DNA of 64,000 nt from the NCBI RefSeq assembly GCF_000737575.1, contig NZ_CP006270.1, positions 251,163-315,162 of the forward strand. The letters are read 5' to 3'. Source of the stretch: Synechococcus sp. KORDI-49. Its GTDB lineage: Bacteria > Cyanobacteriota > Cyanobacteriia > PCC-6307 > Cyanobiaceae. The notes under the pieces were generated by a model, which searched no databases, was not told the DNA's origin, and saw only the letters and a program-made list of their open reading frames with translations. Both the position numbers and the translations under genes were made by a program. Of this stretch, positions 26,039-35,293 are shown one piece after another. Within the stretch, counting starts at the first letter, position 1. Every line of letters begins with the position of its first letter.

Positions 26039-27571
26039 TTACAGGAACAGGGCATAGGCGGGATTCGTCGTTTCCTCCCAGCATCGGTACCCGAGGTCGT
26101 CCAGGAAGGCCCTCCAGCCATCCATGCCATCGACGGGCACAAGAACTCCCACCACGATGCGACCGACGTCGGCACCGTGATTCCTGTAATGAAAAATGCT
26201 GATGCTCCAGCCGGGGTGAAGGGCATTCACGAAGTTCATCAGGGCGCCGGGGCGCTCCGGGAACTCGAAGCGATACAGCAGTTCGCGGCAATCACCGGCG
26301 CAGGCCTGTCGGGCTGAGGAGGGCAGTCGCCCGCCCACCATGTGGCGAAGGTGATTCTTGGCGAATTCGTTGTCGCTGAGGTCATGGCAGGGGAATCCGG
26401 CGGCGCCGAGTGTGCTCACCAGAGCGCTGCGGTCCCGTTCGTCCTGCACCTGCACACCGATGAAGATCTGTGCCCGGGAGCCTTCCGTCATCCGGTAGCT
26501 GAATTCCGTGAGGCTGCGGCGTTTGAGCTGCTCGCAGAGATCGCGCAGGCTTCCAGGTCGCTCCGGGATCTCCACAGCGAGCATCGCTTCCCGCTCTTCC
26601 CCGAGTTCAGCCCGTTCGGAGATGAAGCGAAGCCGATCGAAATTCATGTTGGCGCCGCAGGCCACGGCGATCAGACGCCGACCGGTCAGCTGCCGATCGA
26701 TCACGTCCCGCTTCATCCCCGCCACGGCGAGGGCTCCGGCGGGTTCCAGAATCGACCGGGTGTCCTCGAACACATCCTTGATGGCTGCGCAGATGGCATC
26801 CGTGTCGACCGTGACCATGCGGTCCACGTGCCGTTTCGCCAGATCAAAGGTGTGTTCCCCGACCCGGCGCACGGCGACACCATCAGCGAACAGCCCCACC
26901 TGGTCGAGCTCAATGCGCTCGCCAGCCTCCAGAGAGCGGGTCATCGCTGCGGCATCCTGCGGTTCGACGCCGATGATCTCGATCTCGGGCCAGAGCGCTT
27001 TCACATAGGCAGCAATCCCACCGATCAGGCCACCTCCGCCGACGGCGACATAGATCGCCTGGGGTGGTTCCTCGCTCTGCCGCATGATTTCCAGCGCGAT
27101 CGTGCCCTGGCCGGCGATCACCTCCGGATCATCGAAGGGGTGGATGTAGGTGAGCCCTTCGGCACTGCAGCGGCGTCGCGCTTCCGCGGAACATTCGTCG
27201 TAGGTCTCCCCGTGCAGGACCACCTCTCCACCGAGCGCCCGCACCGCCCGCACCTTCACTTCGGGCGTCGTGCTGGGCATCACGATCACCGCACGGCAGT
27301 TCAGGCGACGGGCACTGAGAGCGACACCCTGAGCGTGATTGCCGGCGCTGGAGGCGATCACGCCACGCTGCAGCTCATCCGTGGTCAGCTGCGACATCCG
27401 GTTGTAGGCGCCCCGCAACTTGAACGAGAACACCGGTTGAAGGTCCTCACGCTTGAGCCAGACGCGGTTCTGCAGACGGCGACTGAGATTTGGGGCGGGT
27501 TCGAGCGGAGTCTCGTGGGCGACGTCATAGACGCGGGCCCGCAGTATCCGCTGCAGATAGTCGGTCATCAC
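26039..27571 (-). CDS. ilvA: Threonine ammonia-lyase, biosynthetic
   Basis: This PLP enzyme converts threonine to 2-oxobutanoate, the first step of isoleucine synthesis. The PLP lysine lies in [24 protein letters not shown] is the substrate loop, and [10 protein letters not shown] binds the phosphate. The C-terminal 190 residues form two ACT-like domains ([25 protein letters not shown]), which mark the isoleucine-inhibited biosynthetic type. It diverges from dxs with 77 bases between starts. Confidence 0.96.
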   Translation of the reverse strand: MMTDYLQRILRARVYDVAHETPLEPAPNLSRRLQNRVWLKREDLQPVFSFKLRGAYNRMSQLTTDELQRGVIASSAGNHAQGVALSARRLNCRAVIVMPSTTPEVKVRAVRALGGEVVLHGETYDECSAEARRRCSAEGLTYIHPFDDPEVIAGQGTIALEIMRQSEEPPQAIYVAVGGGGLIGGIAAYVKALWPEIEIIGVEPQDAAAMTRSLEAGERIELDQVGLFADGVAVRRVGEHTFDLAKRHVDRMVTVDTDAICAAIKDVFEDTRSILEPAGALAVAGMKRDVIDRQLTGRRLIAVACGANMNFDRLRFISERAELGEEREAMLAVEIPERPGSLRDLCEQLKRRSLTEFSYRMTEGSRAQIFIGVQVQDERDRSALVSTLGAAGFPCHDLSDNEFAKNHLRHMVGGRLPSSARQACAGDCRELLYRFEFPERPGALMNFVNALHPGWSISIFHYRNHGADVGRIVVGVLVPVDGMDGWRAFLDDLGYRCWEETTNPAYALFL

Positions 27572-27648
27572 ACCATTCTCTCCAGAGCCCGCAGCCTCTG
27601 GTCAACGGAAGGGACCCCGTAGATTGCATGGATTGCAGTGGGCTGTGC

Positions 27649-29583
27649 ATGCATCTCGGAGATCTGAAGCATCCGAATGAGCTGCACGGACTCAGCGTCG
27701 CTGAGCTTGAGGATGTCGGTCGTCAGATCCGTGAACGCCATCTCGAGGTGGTGTCCACCAGTGGTGGCCATCTCGGCCCGGGGCTCGGTGTTGTTGAGCT
27801 CACGCTTGCTCTGTATCAAACCCTCGATCTCGACCACGACCGTGTGATCTGGGATGTGGGCCATCAGGCCTATCCCCACAAGTTGATCACCGGCCGCTAC
27901 AACGACTTCGGAACGCTCCGTCAGCAGCACGGAGTGGCCGGCTATCTCAAGCGGTCGGAGAGTCGTTTCGATCATTTCGGTGCCGGTCATGCCAGCACCT
28001 CCATTTCCGCAGCCCTCGGAATGGCCCTGGCGAGGGACAACCGCGGCGAAAGCTTCAAATGCGTTGCCGTGATCGGCGACGGGGCCATGACCGGTGGCAT
28101 GGCTCTCGAAGCGATCAACCACGCCGGTCACCTGCCGGAGACCCCCTTGCTGGTGGTGCTGAACGACAACGACATGTCGATCTCACCGCCGGTCGGGGCT
28201 CTCTCCAATGCACTCAACCGGGCACGACTCAGCCCACCGATGCAGTTCCTTTCCGGCAGTGTCGAGGAAAGCGTCCGTCATCTGCCCTTCATGGGCGGCG
28301 AACTGCCGGCGGAATTGAACCGTCTCAAGGGAAGCATGCGCCGACTGGCGGTGCCGAAGGTGGGGGCGGTGTTCGAGGAACTCGGTTTCACCTACATGGG
28401 GCCGATCGACGGCCACGACATCGGTGAGATGATCCGAACCTTCCAGGCGGCCCATCGTTCCCACGGTCCGGTTCTGGTGCATGTGGTCACCACCAAGGGC
28501 AAGGGCTATCCCTATGCCGAGGCTGATCAGGTCGGGTACCACGCCCAGTCCGCCTTCGACCTGAGCACCGGCAAGGCGATTCCCTCCAAGAAGCCGAAGC
28601 CTCCCAGTTACAGCAAGGTGTTCGGGCAGACCCTGGTGAAGCTGTGCGAACAGAACAGCCGCGTGATCGGTATCACTGCCGCCATGGCCACAGGAACCGG
28701 TCTGGATCTGCTGCAGAAGGCTGTTCCCAAGCAGTACGTCGATGTCGGAATCGCCGAACAGCATGCGGTGACGCTGGCCGCCGGGATGGCCTGCGAGGGT
28801 CTGCGACCGGTGGTGGCGATCTACAGCACCTTCCTTCAGCGGGCTTACGACCAGCTCATTCACGACGTGGGCATCCAGAAACTGCCGGTCACGTTTGTGC
28901 TCGATCGTGCCGGCATCGTCGGAGCCGATGGCCCGACGCATCAGGGGCAGTACGACATCAGCTACCTGAGATCGGTGCCCAACTTCACCGTGATGGCTCC
29001 CAAGGATGAAGCTGAGCTTCAGAGGATGCTGGTCACCTGCCTTGCACACCCTGGCCCCACGGCGCTTCGGATCCCACGGGGCTCCGGTGTGGGCGTCACG
29101 CTGATGGAGGAGGGATGGGAGCCGCTGCCGGTCGGCTGCGGTGAGGTTCTGCGAGAGGGCGATGACCTGCTGATCGTTGCTTACGGCGCCATGGTCAAAC
29201 CGGCGCTTGACACAGCAACACTTCTGGAAGAAGCCGGGTTCTCGGCCACTGTGGTGAATGCGCGATTCCTGCGGCCGCTCGATGAAGCGCTGATCCACCC
29301 CCTGGCCCGACGCATCGGCAGGGTGGTGACCATGGAGGAAGGGGCTCTTCCCGGTGGTTTCGGTGCCGCCGTTCTCGAGTCTCTCAACGATCGCGACATC
29401 AACCCCTCCCTGCTGCGTATCGGTATCCCCGATCAGCTGGTGGATCACGCCACACCCCAGCAGAGCAAGGAATCCCTGCAGCTGACCCCCCCACAGATGG
29501 CCAAGCGCATCCTCGACAGGTTCCCTCTGTCATCCCGTGCCGACTTCATCGAAACCTCACCCGTCGGCGCGGTCCAGTCCTGA
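27649..29583 (+). CDS. dxs: 1-deoxy-D-xylulose-5-phosphate synthase
   Basis: This thiamine-diphosphate enzyme commits pyruvate and glyceraldehyde 3-phosphate to the MEP isoprenoid pathway. The ThDP motif [18 protein letters not shown] and the transketolase segment [15 protein letters not shown] are visible. The open frame reaches back to 27490, but homology begins at [16 protein letters not shown] (27649; 644 residues). Downstream lies a geranylgeranyl-reductase-like gene, so isoprenoid supply and use may be co-expressed. Confidence 0.97.
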   Translation: MHLGDLKHPNELHGLSVAELEDVGRQIRERHLEVVSTSGGHLGPGLGVVELTLALYQTLDLDHDRVIWDVGHQAYPHKLITGRYNDFGTLRQQHGVAGYLKRSESRFDHFGAGHASTSISAALGMALARDNRGESFKCVAVIGDGAMTGGMALEAINHAGHLPETPLLVVLNDNDMSISPPVGALSNALNRARLSPPMQFLSGSVEESVRHLPFMGGELPAELNRLKGSMRRLAVPKVGAVFEELGFTYMGPIDGHDIGEMIRTFQAAHRSHGPVLVHVVTTKGKGYPYAEADQVGYHAQSAFDLSTGKAIPSKKPKPPSYSKVFGQTLVKLCEQNSRVIGITAAMATGTGLDLLQKAVPKQYVDVGIAEQHAVTLAAGMACEGLRPVVAIYSTFLQRAYDQLIHDVGIQKLPVTFVLDRAGIVGADGPTHQGQYDISYLRSVPNFTVMAPKDEAELQRMLVTCLAHPGPTALRIPRGSGVGVTLMEEGWEPLPVGCGEVLREGDDLLIVAYGAMVKPALDTATLLEEAGFSATVVNARFLRPLDEALIHPLARRIGRVVTMEEGALPGGFGAAVLESLNDRDINPSLLRIGIPDQLVDHATPQQSKESLQLTPPQMAKRILDRFPLSSRADFIETSPVGAVQS

Positions 29584-29604
29584 GCTCTCCAGGGCATTGA
29601 AGCG

Positions 29605-30798
29605 ATGACGGTTCTCGTCGCCGGCGCCGGACCTGCTGGAGCGCGCCTGGCGATCCGTCTCGCCCAGGCCGGGGAGCAGGTGATGTTGGTGGATCCCCTG
29701 AGCGACCCCCACCGCAACGCCTATTCCAGTGCTGCCGTTCCGATGCGGGACGTTCTCCAACTCGGGATTCCGAACGATTGCTGGGGCAGTCGCTGGAACG
29801 GTTGGCAGCTGCACGATCCAGAGGGCATGACTCACCAGTGGTGGGCAAACGATGCTCTTGGTGTCGTGCTCGATTTCGGTCGCCTTCGGGCCGCACTGTG
29901 GGAGCAGGCCTGCCGTGCGGGGGTCCATTTGATCAGCGGCTGCAGGGTTGCGCTGGAACAGCTGCAGGACGATTGCGCCACCGTGGAGCTGCGCTCCGGT
30001 CGCAGCGCCTCAGAGCGCCGGACCGTCCGATGGCTGGTGGATGCCACGGGCTCTCAGCGGATTCTGTTGCGTCAGGCGGGGGTGCCCGTGGAGACCCGGG
30101 AGGATCCGCTGCTGAAGGGTGAGGGCGTCGAATGGCTGCTTCAGGCGGATGACCGCCGTTCGGCTCCGTGGCGGGATCGGCTCAGCTTCTTTCTCGGCTC
30201 ACGGTGGGTTTCTCACGGCTACGGCTGGGTGTTCCCCATGGATCAGCATCGTCTGAAGGTGGGAATCTGCCGGTTGCCACCTCCCTTGTCAGGCCGGGGC
30301 GATGCCCTCGGTTCCAGTCTCCGGCGCCTGATACAGCACTGTGACCTCGACAGCCTGCCGGTGCTGGATCGCCACGGCGGCTTGGTCTCCAGCACAGTCC
30401 GTCGGGACCAGAGCATGGGACGTGGTGCTCTGATCGCGGTCGGTGATGCGGCAGGAACCTGCAACCTTCTCGGTGGCGAGGGACTTCGTCACGCTCTTCG
30501 GAGTTCCGATCTGCTGGCGGACGTCATGAGCGATGAGAGGGCTCATCCTCAGAAGCGGGATGCCTTGATCTCCCACTACTCCTCTCGCTTGCGCCGACGT
30601 CTGGGCTGGCGTTGGGGCATCAGTGGACGTCTGGCTCGACGCACCTGGTGGGGTTTGGATGCTCCCCGGGCGGATCGGCGGATGCTTCGTCTGATCGAGG
30701 GACTCTCCAGACAGGCAGACGCAGAGGACCTGTCGCAGCTTCTGTTCGACTACAGGTTCGAACGCTACGGGCCGCGTCTGCTTCCTTATCTGATCTGA
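29605..30798 (+). CDS. FAD-dependent oxidoreductase, geranylgeranyl-reductase-like
   Basis: The Rossmann FAD motif VLVAGAGPAGARLAIRLAQAG and the second FAD segment GALIAVGDAAGTCNLLGGEGLRHAL place it in the geranylgeranyl reductase/lycopene cyclase flavoprotein superfamily. At 397 residues it is similar to ChlP or CrtL but matches neither convincingly by eye. The position 21 bases after dxs suggests a carotenoid or prenyl-chain substrate. The precise reaction is unknown. Confidence 0.85.
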   Translation: MTVLVAGAGPAGARLAIRLAQAGEQVMLVDPLSDPHRNAYSSAAVPMRDVLQLGIPNDCWGSRWNGWQLHDPEGMTHQWWANDALGVVLDFGRLRAALWEQACRAGVHLISGCRVALEQLQDDCATVELRSGRSASERRTVRWLVDATGSQRILLRQAGVPVETREDPLLKGEGVEWLLQADDRRSAPWRDRLSFFLGSRWVSHGYGWVFPMDQHRLKVGICRLPPPLSGRGDALGSSLRRLIQHCDLDSLPVLDRHGGLVSSTVRRDQSMGRGALIAVGDAAGTCNLLGGEGLRHALRSSDLLADVMSDERAHPQKRDALISHYSSRLRRRLGWRWGISGRLARRTWWGLDAPRADRRMLRLIEGLSRQADAEDLSQLLFDYRFERYGPRLLPYLI

Positions 30799-30843
30799 GG
30801 GAGTGCCGGTGGGGGCAGCTCCCTCAGGACGGTCTGTTCCGAA

Positions 30844-31101
30844 TCAGAGAACGCCGCGGGCAGCAAGACCCTGGATGGCGCCGATGCCCATCACGTGGCC
30901 AAGGCTGGTGGTGGCCAGCAGGGCAGCGCGGCCCATGCCGCCGAAGAAGGCGGGATTGGGGAGTTGAGCACCTTCGTTCGGGTGCTTGATTGTTGCCTTG
31001 CCGATCGCGATGGCAATCACGTTGCAGGCAATCATCACCAGGGCAACCTTGGGAGACCAGGAGACGGTTGCAGGGGCGATAGCGAGGAGAGGGGTCAGCA
31101 T
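30844..31101 (-). CDS. psaK: Photosystem I subunit PsaK
   Basis: Two membrane helices (VALVMIACNVIAIAIGKATI and a second ending in LGHVMGIGAIQGL), separated by a short loop (KHPNEGAQLPNP), match PsaK, a peripheral PSI subunit. The frame reaches 31128, but MLTPLLAIAPATVSWSPKV (31101) is the expected start, giving 85 residues. Confidence 0.93.
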   Translation of the reverse strand: MLTPLLAIAPATVSWSPKVALVMIACNVIAIAIGKATIKHPNEGAQLPNPAFFGGMGRAALLATTSLGHVMGIGAIQGLAARGVL

Positions 31102-31154
31102 GCAAGGCGTGGAGCGACGCTCCATCATCCGAGGTCATCACTGTTGTGAACTGC

Positions 31155-31166
31155 ACTCTTAAGAGT
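31155..31166. promoter_or_regulatory. Dyad upstream of psaK
   Basis: A 12-base palindrome ACTCTTAAGAGT is flanked by GAAC and GTTC arms (31148-31171). It lies between the psaK start and the end of the DUF3593 gene. It may be a psaK operator or a weak terminator for the genes upstream; no T-tract follows. Confidence 0.35.
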
Positions 31167-31169
31167 TGT

Positions 31170-31457
31170 TCACCCTTGATGCCGCTGGATCAGCCCGATC
31201 ACCAGTACGGCGTTTCCGAGTGTGAGAAAAGCTTCCGCGCCCCCGTGGAGGGCATCGATCTCCACGAGTTCCGCGTTGCAGCAACGCAGCGCCACAATCG
31301 CCGCCCCGATCGTCACCAGCACGAAGAGCAGGGTGAGCCGGAAGCCCCAGAGAGCCAGAGGAGGCAGGGCGTCGCTTTGTCGCAGCCAGTGCAGAAACAG
31401 CAGGTAGGGCGGCAGAGACAGGGCGAAAAGGGGAGCGGGATCGAGGTCCATGGGCAT
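31170..31457 (-). CDS. DUF3593 membrane protein (95 aa)
   Basis: Three hydrophobic segments (LFALSLPPYLLFLHWLR, LALWGFRLTLLFVLVTIGAAIVAL, FLTLGNAVLVIGLIQRH) match the DUF3593 family found in cyanobacteria and plastid-bearing eukaryotes. The function is unknown. Its ATG region overlaps the stop of the DUF2499 gene by one base, and the pair is commonly adjacent. Confidence 0.85.
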   Translation of the reverse strand: MPMDLDPAPLFALSLPPYLLFLHWLRQSDALPPLALWGFRLTLLFVLVTIGAAIVALRCCNAELVEIDALHGGAEAFLTLGNAVLVIGLIQRHQG

Positions 31458-31732
31458 CAGGTCGCCGCGCGACGTTTCAGCTGCAGAGCGGCCAGTGCCA
31501 GAACAACGTTGCCCAGCAATGTCAGGCTGGCCTGAAGCAGCACGAGGCCGCGCAGAGCTTCGCTGTTATCGAACAGGTGCCAGGTGCAGGCGGCCATGGC
31601 GCTCACCAGGGCGGGAAGCATGGCCAGGGCCAGCCCGTTCAGACCCCGCCGCTGGATCAGAACAATCGCCAGGATCCACTCGATCACTGAAGCGATGTGA
31701 ATCCACCAGGTTCCGAAGGAAAGCTCATGCAT
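31457..31732 (-). CDS. DUF2499 (Ycf49-like) membrane protein (91 aa)
   Basis: The start MHELSFGTWWIHIASVIEWILAIVLI is typical of the DUF2499/Ycf49-like family. Three membrane helices are predicted. It forms a two-gene operon with DUF3593. No function is established. Confidence 0.87.
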   Translation of the reverse strand: MHELSFGTWWIHIASVIEWILAIVLIQRRGLNGLALAMLPALVSAMAACTWHLFDNSEALRGLVLLQASLTLLGNVVLALAALQLKRRAAT

Positions 31733-31784
31733 GGCGACACCCTAATGATGGGAACTGCCGGATAATGAGCCTGTTTGCAGGGCG

Positions 31785-32852
31785 ATGACCGTGGCTGGGA
31801 CCGGCACGCGCACCCTGCTTCTGTGCGGTTACTACGGGGAGAACAACCTCGGGGATGATGCCCTGCTGCTGGTGCTGCTTCAGCAGATCCCTGCCGGCTT
31901 CAGCCTGTTGATCACTGCGAACGATCAGGAGGCGTTGCGGGCCCTGGCGCCGATGGCGGACGGCGTGGCCCGTCGATCGCTGGGCTCCGTGCTCGCGGCC
32001 GTGGGCCGGGCCGATGCCCTGATTCTCGGCGGCGGAAGCCTGCTGCAGGACAGCACCAGCCTGCGGAGCCTGATCTATTACCTGCTGCTGATCGTGACGG
32101 CACGGATTCAGCGCCGCCCGATTCTGCTCTGGGGTCAGGGGCTAGGCCCCTTGAACAGACCGACCAGTCGCTGGCTGGTGCGGCAGGTGCTGCCTCTGTG
32201 CACAGCCGCCAGTTGGCGTGATCGGAGTTCCCTGGAGCGTTCCAGGCGCTGGGCTCCCCGACTGCCGTCGCAGATGGCCCCTGATCCGGTCTGGCAGATG
32301 CCTCCGCAGTCCTGGTCTGGAGGCGTTTCGATCGTCGTCTGCTGGAGACCGACATCCCTGCTGGATGACTCCGGCTGGTCCGTGCTCCTTTCGGCTCTCG
32401 ATGATCTGGCGGAACAGCTGCAGGCCCCTGTGCGCTGGCTCGCGTTTCACCAGCATCAGGATGCCGTGCTGTTTGATGCGCTGAAGGAGCGTGGTCTGAT
32501 CCCTGCGTCTCTCGCGGCCCGCAGCTCAACGATCGTGCCGCGCAGCGTTGAAACTGTTTTCGCGACCGTGCGCAAGGCGAGGCTGGTGGTGCCCATGCGC
32601 CTGCATGCGCTGATTCTCGCCAGGCTGACCGGTTGCCCCATGGCGGCCCTCAGTTACGACCCGAAAGTGGAAGCGGCTGCGGAGATGGCCGATGTGCCCT
32701 GGCTGAAGCTGGACAAGCTGCCGACGGCAGCAAGCATCCTCAGCCAGTGGCTGGCCGCAGCCGATTCACCCGCCGATCCTCAGACCATCGAGCAGATCCG
32801 AACCCAGGCTTCAGCCCATGGCCGCATGCTGGAGCAGTTTCTTCAACGGTGA
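31785..32852 (+). CDS. csaB: Polysaccharide pyruvyl transferase CsaB
   Basis: The N-terminal CGYYGENNLGDDALLL and the segment ALILGGGSLLQDSTS mark the CsaB/WcaK family, which adds pyruvate ketals to cell-wall polysaccharide. In other bacteria this lets S-layer-homology proteins bind the wall. His in PMRLHALILARLTGCP is the conserved C-terminal site. The end overlaps the convergent phosphate-binding protein gene by ten bases. Confidence 0.92.
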   Translation: MTVAGTGTRTLLLCGYYGENNLGDDALLLVLLQQIPAGFSLLITANDQEALRALAPMADGVARRSLGSVLAAVGRADALILGGGSLLQDSTSLRSLIYYLLLIVTARIQRRPILLWGQGLGPLNRPTSRWLVRQVLPLCTAASWRDRSSLERSRRWAPRLPSQMAPDPVWQMPPQSWSGGVSIVVCWRPTSLLDDSGWSVLLSALDDLAEQLQAPVRWLAFHQHQDAVLFDALKERGLIPASLAARSSTIVPRSVETVFATVRKARLVVPMRLHALILARLTGCPMAALSYDPKVEAAAEMADVPWLKLDKLPTAASILSQWLAAADSPADPQTIEQIRTQASAHGRMLEQFLQR

Positions 32853-33880
32853 GCGGATGTTTTGTGTTGATCGAAACTGCGATCGATGGCCTGGCCGATG
32901 GTCAGCCCCACCGGTAGATCACCACCGAAGCTTGTGCCGAGAATGTGGCGATACAACTTGGCGTCCACGAGCCGGTAGGTGGAGTCCGGGAGGGGGATGT
33001 AGTTGCTGCTGTTCACCAGTGAGCTGATGTTGCGCAGGTAGTAGCTCACGAACTGACGAAAGTTTTTGTTCTTTCTCAAGGCCTGATCGTTGACGTACAG
33101 AAACAGTGGCCTTGCCAGTGGTTGATACTTTTCGTTCTGGACTGACTGCCTGGAAGGCGCAGTAGCCTGCCCTTCAGGATTGATGATTTTAACAGACTTG
33201 AGACTCTTGGCATTATTCTTGAAGTAGGCGTAGCCGAAATAAGCCAGAGCATCTTTGTTCTCCATCACGCACCTGACAAGAACGTTGTCGTCTTCACTGG
33301 AGGTGTAATCAGTTCGGGAGTTTGTCTTCGAGCCATTCACTGTCTTGTTGAAGACGTCAAATGTTCCTGAATCCATGCCAGGGCCGCATAGCTTGATGCC
33401 GACATCAGGAAAATCAAGATTTACTTGATTCCATTTGCTGATCTTCCCTTGAGCCTGCTTGCTCCAGAGCCTTGAGAGTTCATTGATGGTGAGGCTGTTC
33501 GCCCAGCTGTTGGCAGGATTGACGACAACTGTGATGGCATCAAAGGCAATCGGCAATTCGATGAAACTGATGTTATTGGTCTTGCAAGACCTTAATTCTT
33601 TGGCGGAAATCGGACGCGAAGCGTTGGCAAGAACGATGGTCCCACTGCAGAACTGACGGAACCCGGCTGATGATCCTGTTTCGCTGAGTTTGAAGTTGCT
33701 CGTCGCACCAGCAGCAGTGGACTTGAATTCACGGATTGCTGATCGCGTGATCGGGTGAACGGTGCTGGATCCGCTGATCCTGATGGTGTCTGAGCTTTGC
33801 GCTGTTGCTGCGGTCAGTCCCACTGCTGCACTGACGCCCGCAAGAAGAATTACTGGGCGGATAGCTGCCGATGAACCCAT
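32843..33880 (-). CDS. sphX: Phosphate-binding protein (SphX/PstS family)
   Basis: A signal peptide (VILLAGVSAAVGLTAATAQS) precedes a periplasmic binding domain with the phosphate loop ISGSSTVHPIT, SETGSSAGFRQFCSG and GPGMDSGTFDVF. It binds phosphate in the periplasm and should pass it to a Pst permease; pstCAB lies 13 kb away. The two-lobed form with the SRPIS segment is closer to SphX than to classic PstS, but the split is not certain by eye. A Pho-box-like triple repeat lies 38 bases upstream. Confidence 0.88.
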   Translation of the reverse strand: MGSSAAIRPVILLAGVSAAVGLTAATAQSSDTIRISGSSTVHPITRSAIREFKSTAAGATSNFKLSETGSSAGFRQFCSGTIVLANASRPISAKELRSCKTNNISFIELPIAFDAITVVVNPANSWANSLTINELSRLWSKQAQGKISKWNQVNLDFPDVGIKLCGPGMDSGTFDVFNKTVNGSKTNSRTDYTSSEDDNVLVRCVMENKDALAYFGYAYFKNNAKSLKSVKIINPEGQATAPSRQSVQNEKYQPLARPLFLYVNDQALRKNKNFRQFVSYYLRNISSLVNSSNYIPLPDSTYRLVDAKLYRHILGTSFGGDLPVGLTIGQAIDRSFDQHKTSAHR

Positions 33881-34321
33881 CGTCGAACAGGGATGCTTCT
33901 TAATGATGGGGACGGAAGTTGACCGCCGGGTTAAGCAACGGTTATTGCTCCTGACAGATGCTCACCATGCATGGATTGGATGGGATGCCAAAGGATGGAA
34001 ATCATCAGAAATGGTCAATATTGATGATTTTACTTCTCTGTTTCTATTGCAAACTTTGCCCGGAATGAATCAGCTTGTTGATCGTTCTTGTTGAGATTAT
34101 GGAGAGTTGAAACTGATGGTTGTGCCTGTGTTGTCTTGCTTCCATGCCTGAGCTGCAGGCCCTGAAGGCTCTGACCGATGACAATCAACAAGGTCTGGAT
34201 CAGAAGGCAGATCAGAACGTCACTGCGTTGTCTCCAGAGTGCGGACGTCATCACCAGACTGCATCGACATTTATTTCAGCGACTTCGGCTGATCCAGGAC
34301 GTGTCGCAGCGCACCGCTGGA
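33881..34321. other. 441-base intergenic region
   Basis: The region lies between sphX (minus) and the end of ggtA (minus). It contains the Pho-box-like repeat near sphX. The rest (33960-34321) is less GC-rich than the surroundings and holds only short open frames on both strands without ribosome sites or recognisable proteins. A small gene or RNA here cannot be excluded. Confidence 0.6.
33918..33948 (-). promoter_or_regulatory. Pho-box-like triple repeat upstream of the phosphate-binding gene
   Basis: On the + strand GTTGAC, GGTTAA and GGTTAT start at 33918, 33929 and 33940, an exact 11-base period. Read on the gene's strand these are ATAACC, TTAACC and GTCAAC, close to the cyanobacterial PhoB/SphR box of 8-base units with 3-base spacers. 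The position just upstream of the ATG fits activation under phosphate limitation. A possible -10 (CATTAA) lies near 33899-33905. Confidence 0.7.
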
Positions 34322-35293
34322 TCAGGCCATTCGAGTTCCGCTGCCGTCCAGAAATCGGTGCTCATCGGAGCTGTTCCACGACACCCTGAGATCGTCGCCA
34401 GGCTCAACCGTGCCGTCGCAGAGCATGCGCAGCGTTCCAGCGCTGCACTCCAGAAGCAGCTGCTGCCCGGCCCCCAGCCATTCCCGGCCGATCAGACGGC
34501 AGGGGAGGCCTTCTCGATCGAGTCGCAGATGCTCAGGTCTGATCCCCACGATCAATCCCGTCTCCCGATGCAGCAGGTTCATCTGTGGTCGTCCGATGAA
34601 CTGTGCGACAAACAGGGTCGCCGGGCGTTCGTACAACTCCCTGGGCGTTCCGATCTGTTCGATCCTGCCGTTGCGAAGCACGGCAATCCGGTCTGCCAGC
34701 GCCATCGCCTCCTGCTGGTCGTGGGTCACGTACACCACCGGCTGTGGACCCTGCAGGACGAGTCGCTTGAGCTCAGGCCTCAGCTCTTCCCTGAGCTGGG
34801 CGTCGAGATTGCTCATCGGTTCATCCAGCAGATACACAAGCGGATCCCGCAGCAACGCCCGTGCCAGGGCAACCCTCTGCCGTTGCCCTCCCGACAGCTC
34901 CGAAGGCCGTCGTTCCGCGAGCGATCCCAGCTGCATCACCTCGATGATCGACGCCACCCTGCGGCGCTGATCATCGGGGGACACCCCACGGATGCGAAGT
35001 CCGAGATTCAGATTCTCCCGGATGCAGAGATGGGGGAAGAGGGCATAGCTCTGGAAGACCATGGCCACCCGTCGCCGATCCGGCGGCACGCCGTTCATGA
35101 CCTCGCCATTGATCCGGATGCTGCCTTCATCGGGCGTGTCAAGGCCGGCGATCAGACGCAGGGCTGTGCTCTTGCCACAACCGCTCGGGCCGAGCAGCGC
35201 GAGGCATTCCCCTGAACCGACCTCAAGGTCAAGGTTCTGAAGGATCCATGTGTCGCCGTAACGGCGGCCGACCGATTGCAGAGTCAGGCTCAT
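34322..35293 (-). CDS. ggtA: ABC transporter ATPase, glucosylglycerol uptake
   Basis: The 323-residue MalK/UgpC-type ATPase has Walker [10 protein letters not shown], the signature LSGGQRQRVALARAL, Walker B VYLLDEPMSNLD and the switch VTHDQQEA, plus a C-terminal regulatory OB domain (GIRPEHLRL). It powers import through GgtC and GgtD. The ATG overlaps the ggtD stop by four bases; it is the last gene of the ggpS operon. The role rests on operon context. Confidence 0.9.
   Translation of the reverse strand: MSLTLQSVGRRYGDTWILQNLDLEVGSGECLALLGPSGCGKSTALRLIAGLDTPDEGSIRINGEVMNGVPPDRRRVAMVFQSYALFPHLCIRENLNLGLRIRGVSPDDQRRRVASIIEVMQLGSLAERRPSELSGGQRQRVALARALLRDPLVYLLDEPMSNLDAQLREELRPELKRLVLQGPQPVVYVTHDQQEAMALADRIAVLRNGRIEQIGTPRELYERPATLFVAQFIGRPQMNLLHRETGLIVGIRPEHLRLDREGLPCRLIGREWLGAGQQLLLECSAGTLRMLCDGTVEPGDDLRVSWNSSDEHRFLDGSGTRMA

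Noticed and set aside
33762-34094. 110-residue plus-strand frame over the sphX start and intergenic region
   Set aside because: The first part is antisense to the sphX signal peptide and the rest has no ribosome site or family; it also spans the Pho-box-like repeat.
34030-34254. 74-residue minus-strand frame in the 441-base gap
   Set aside because: One hydrophobic stretch but no conserved look or ribosome site; kept only as a remark on the gap.
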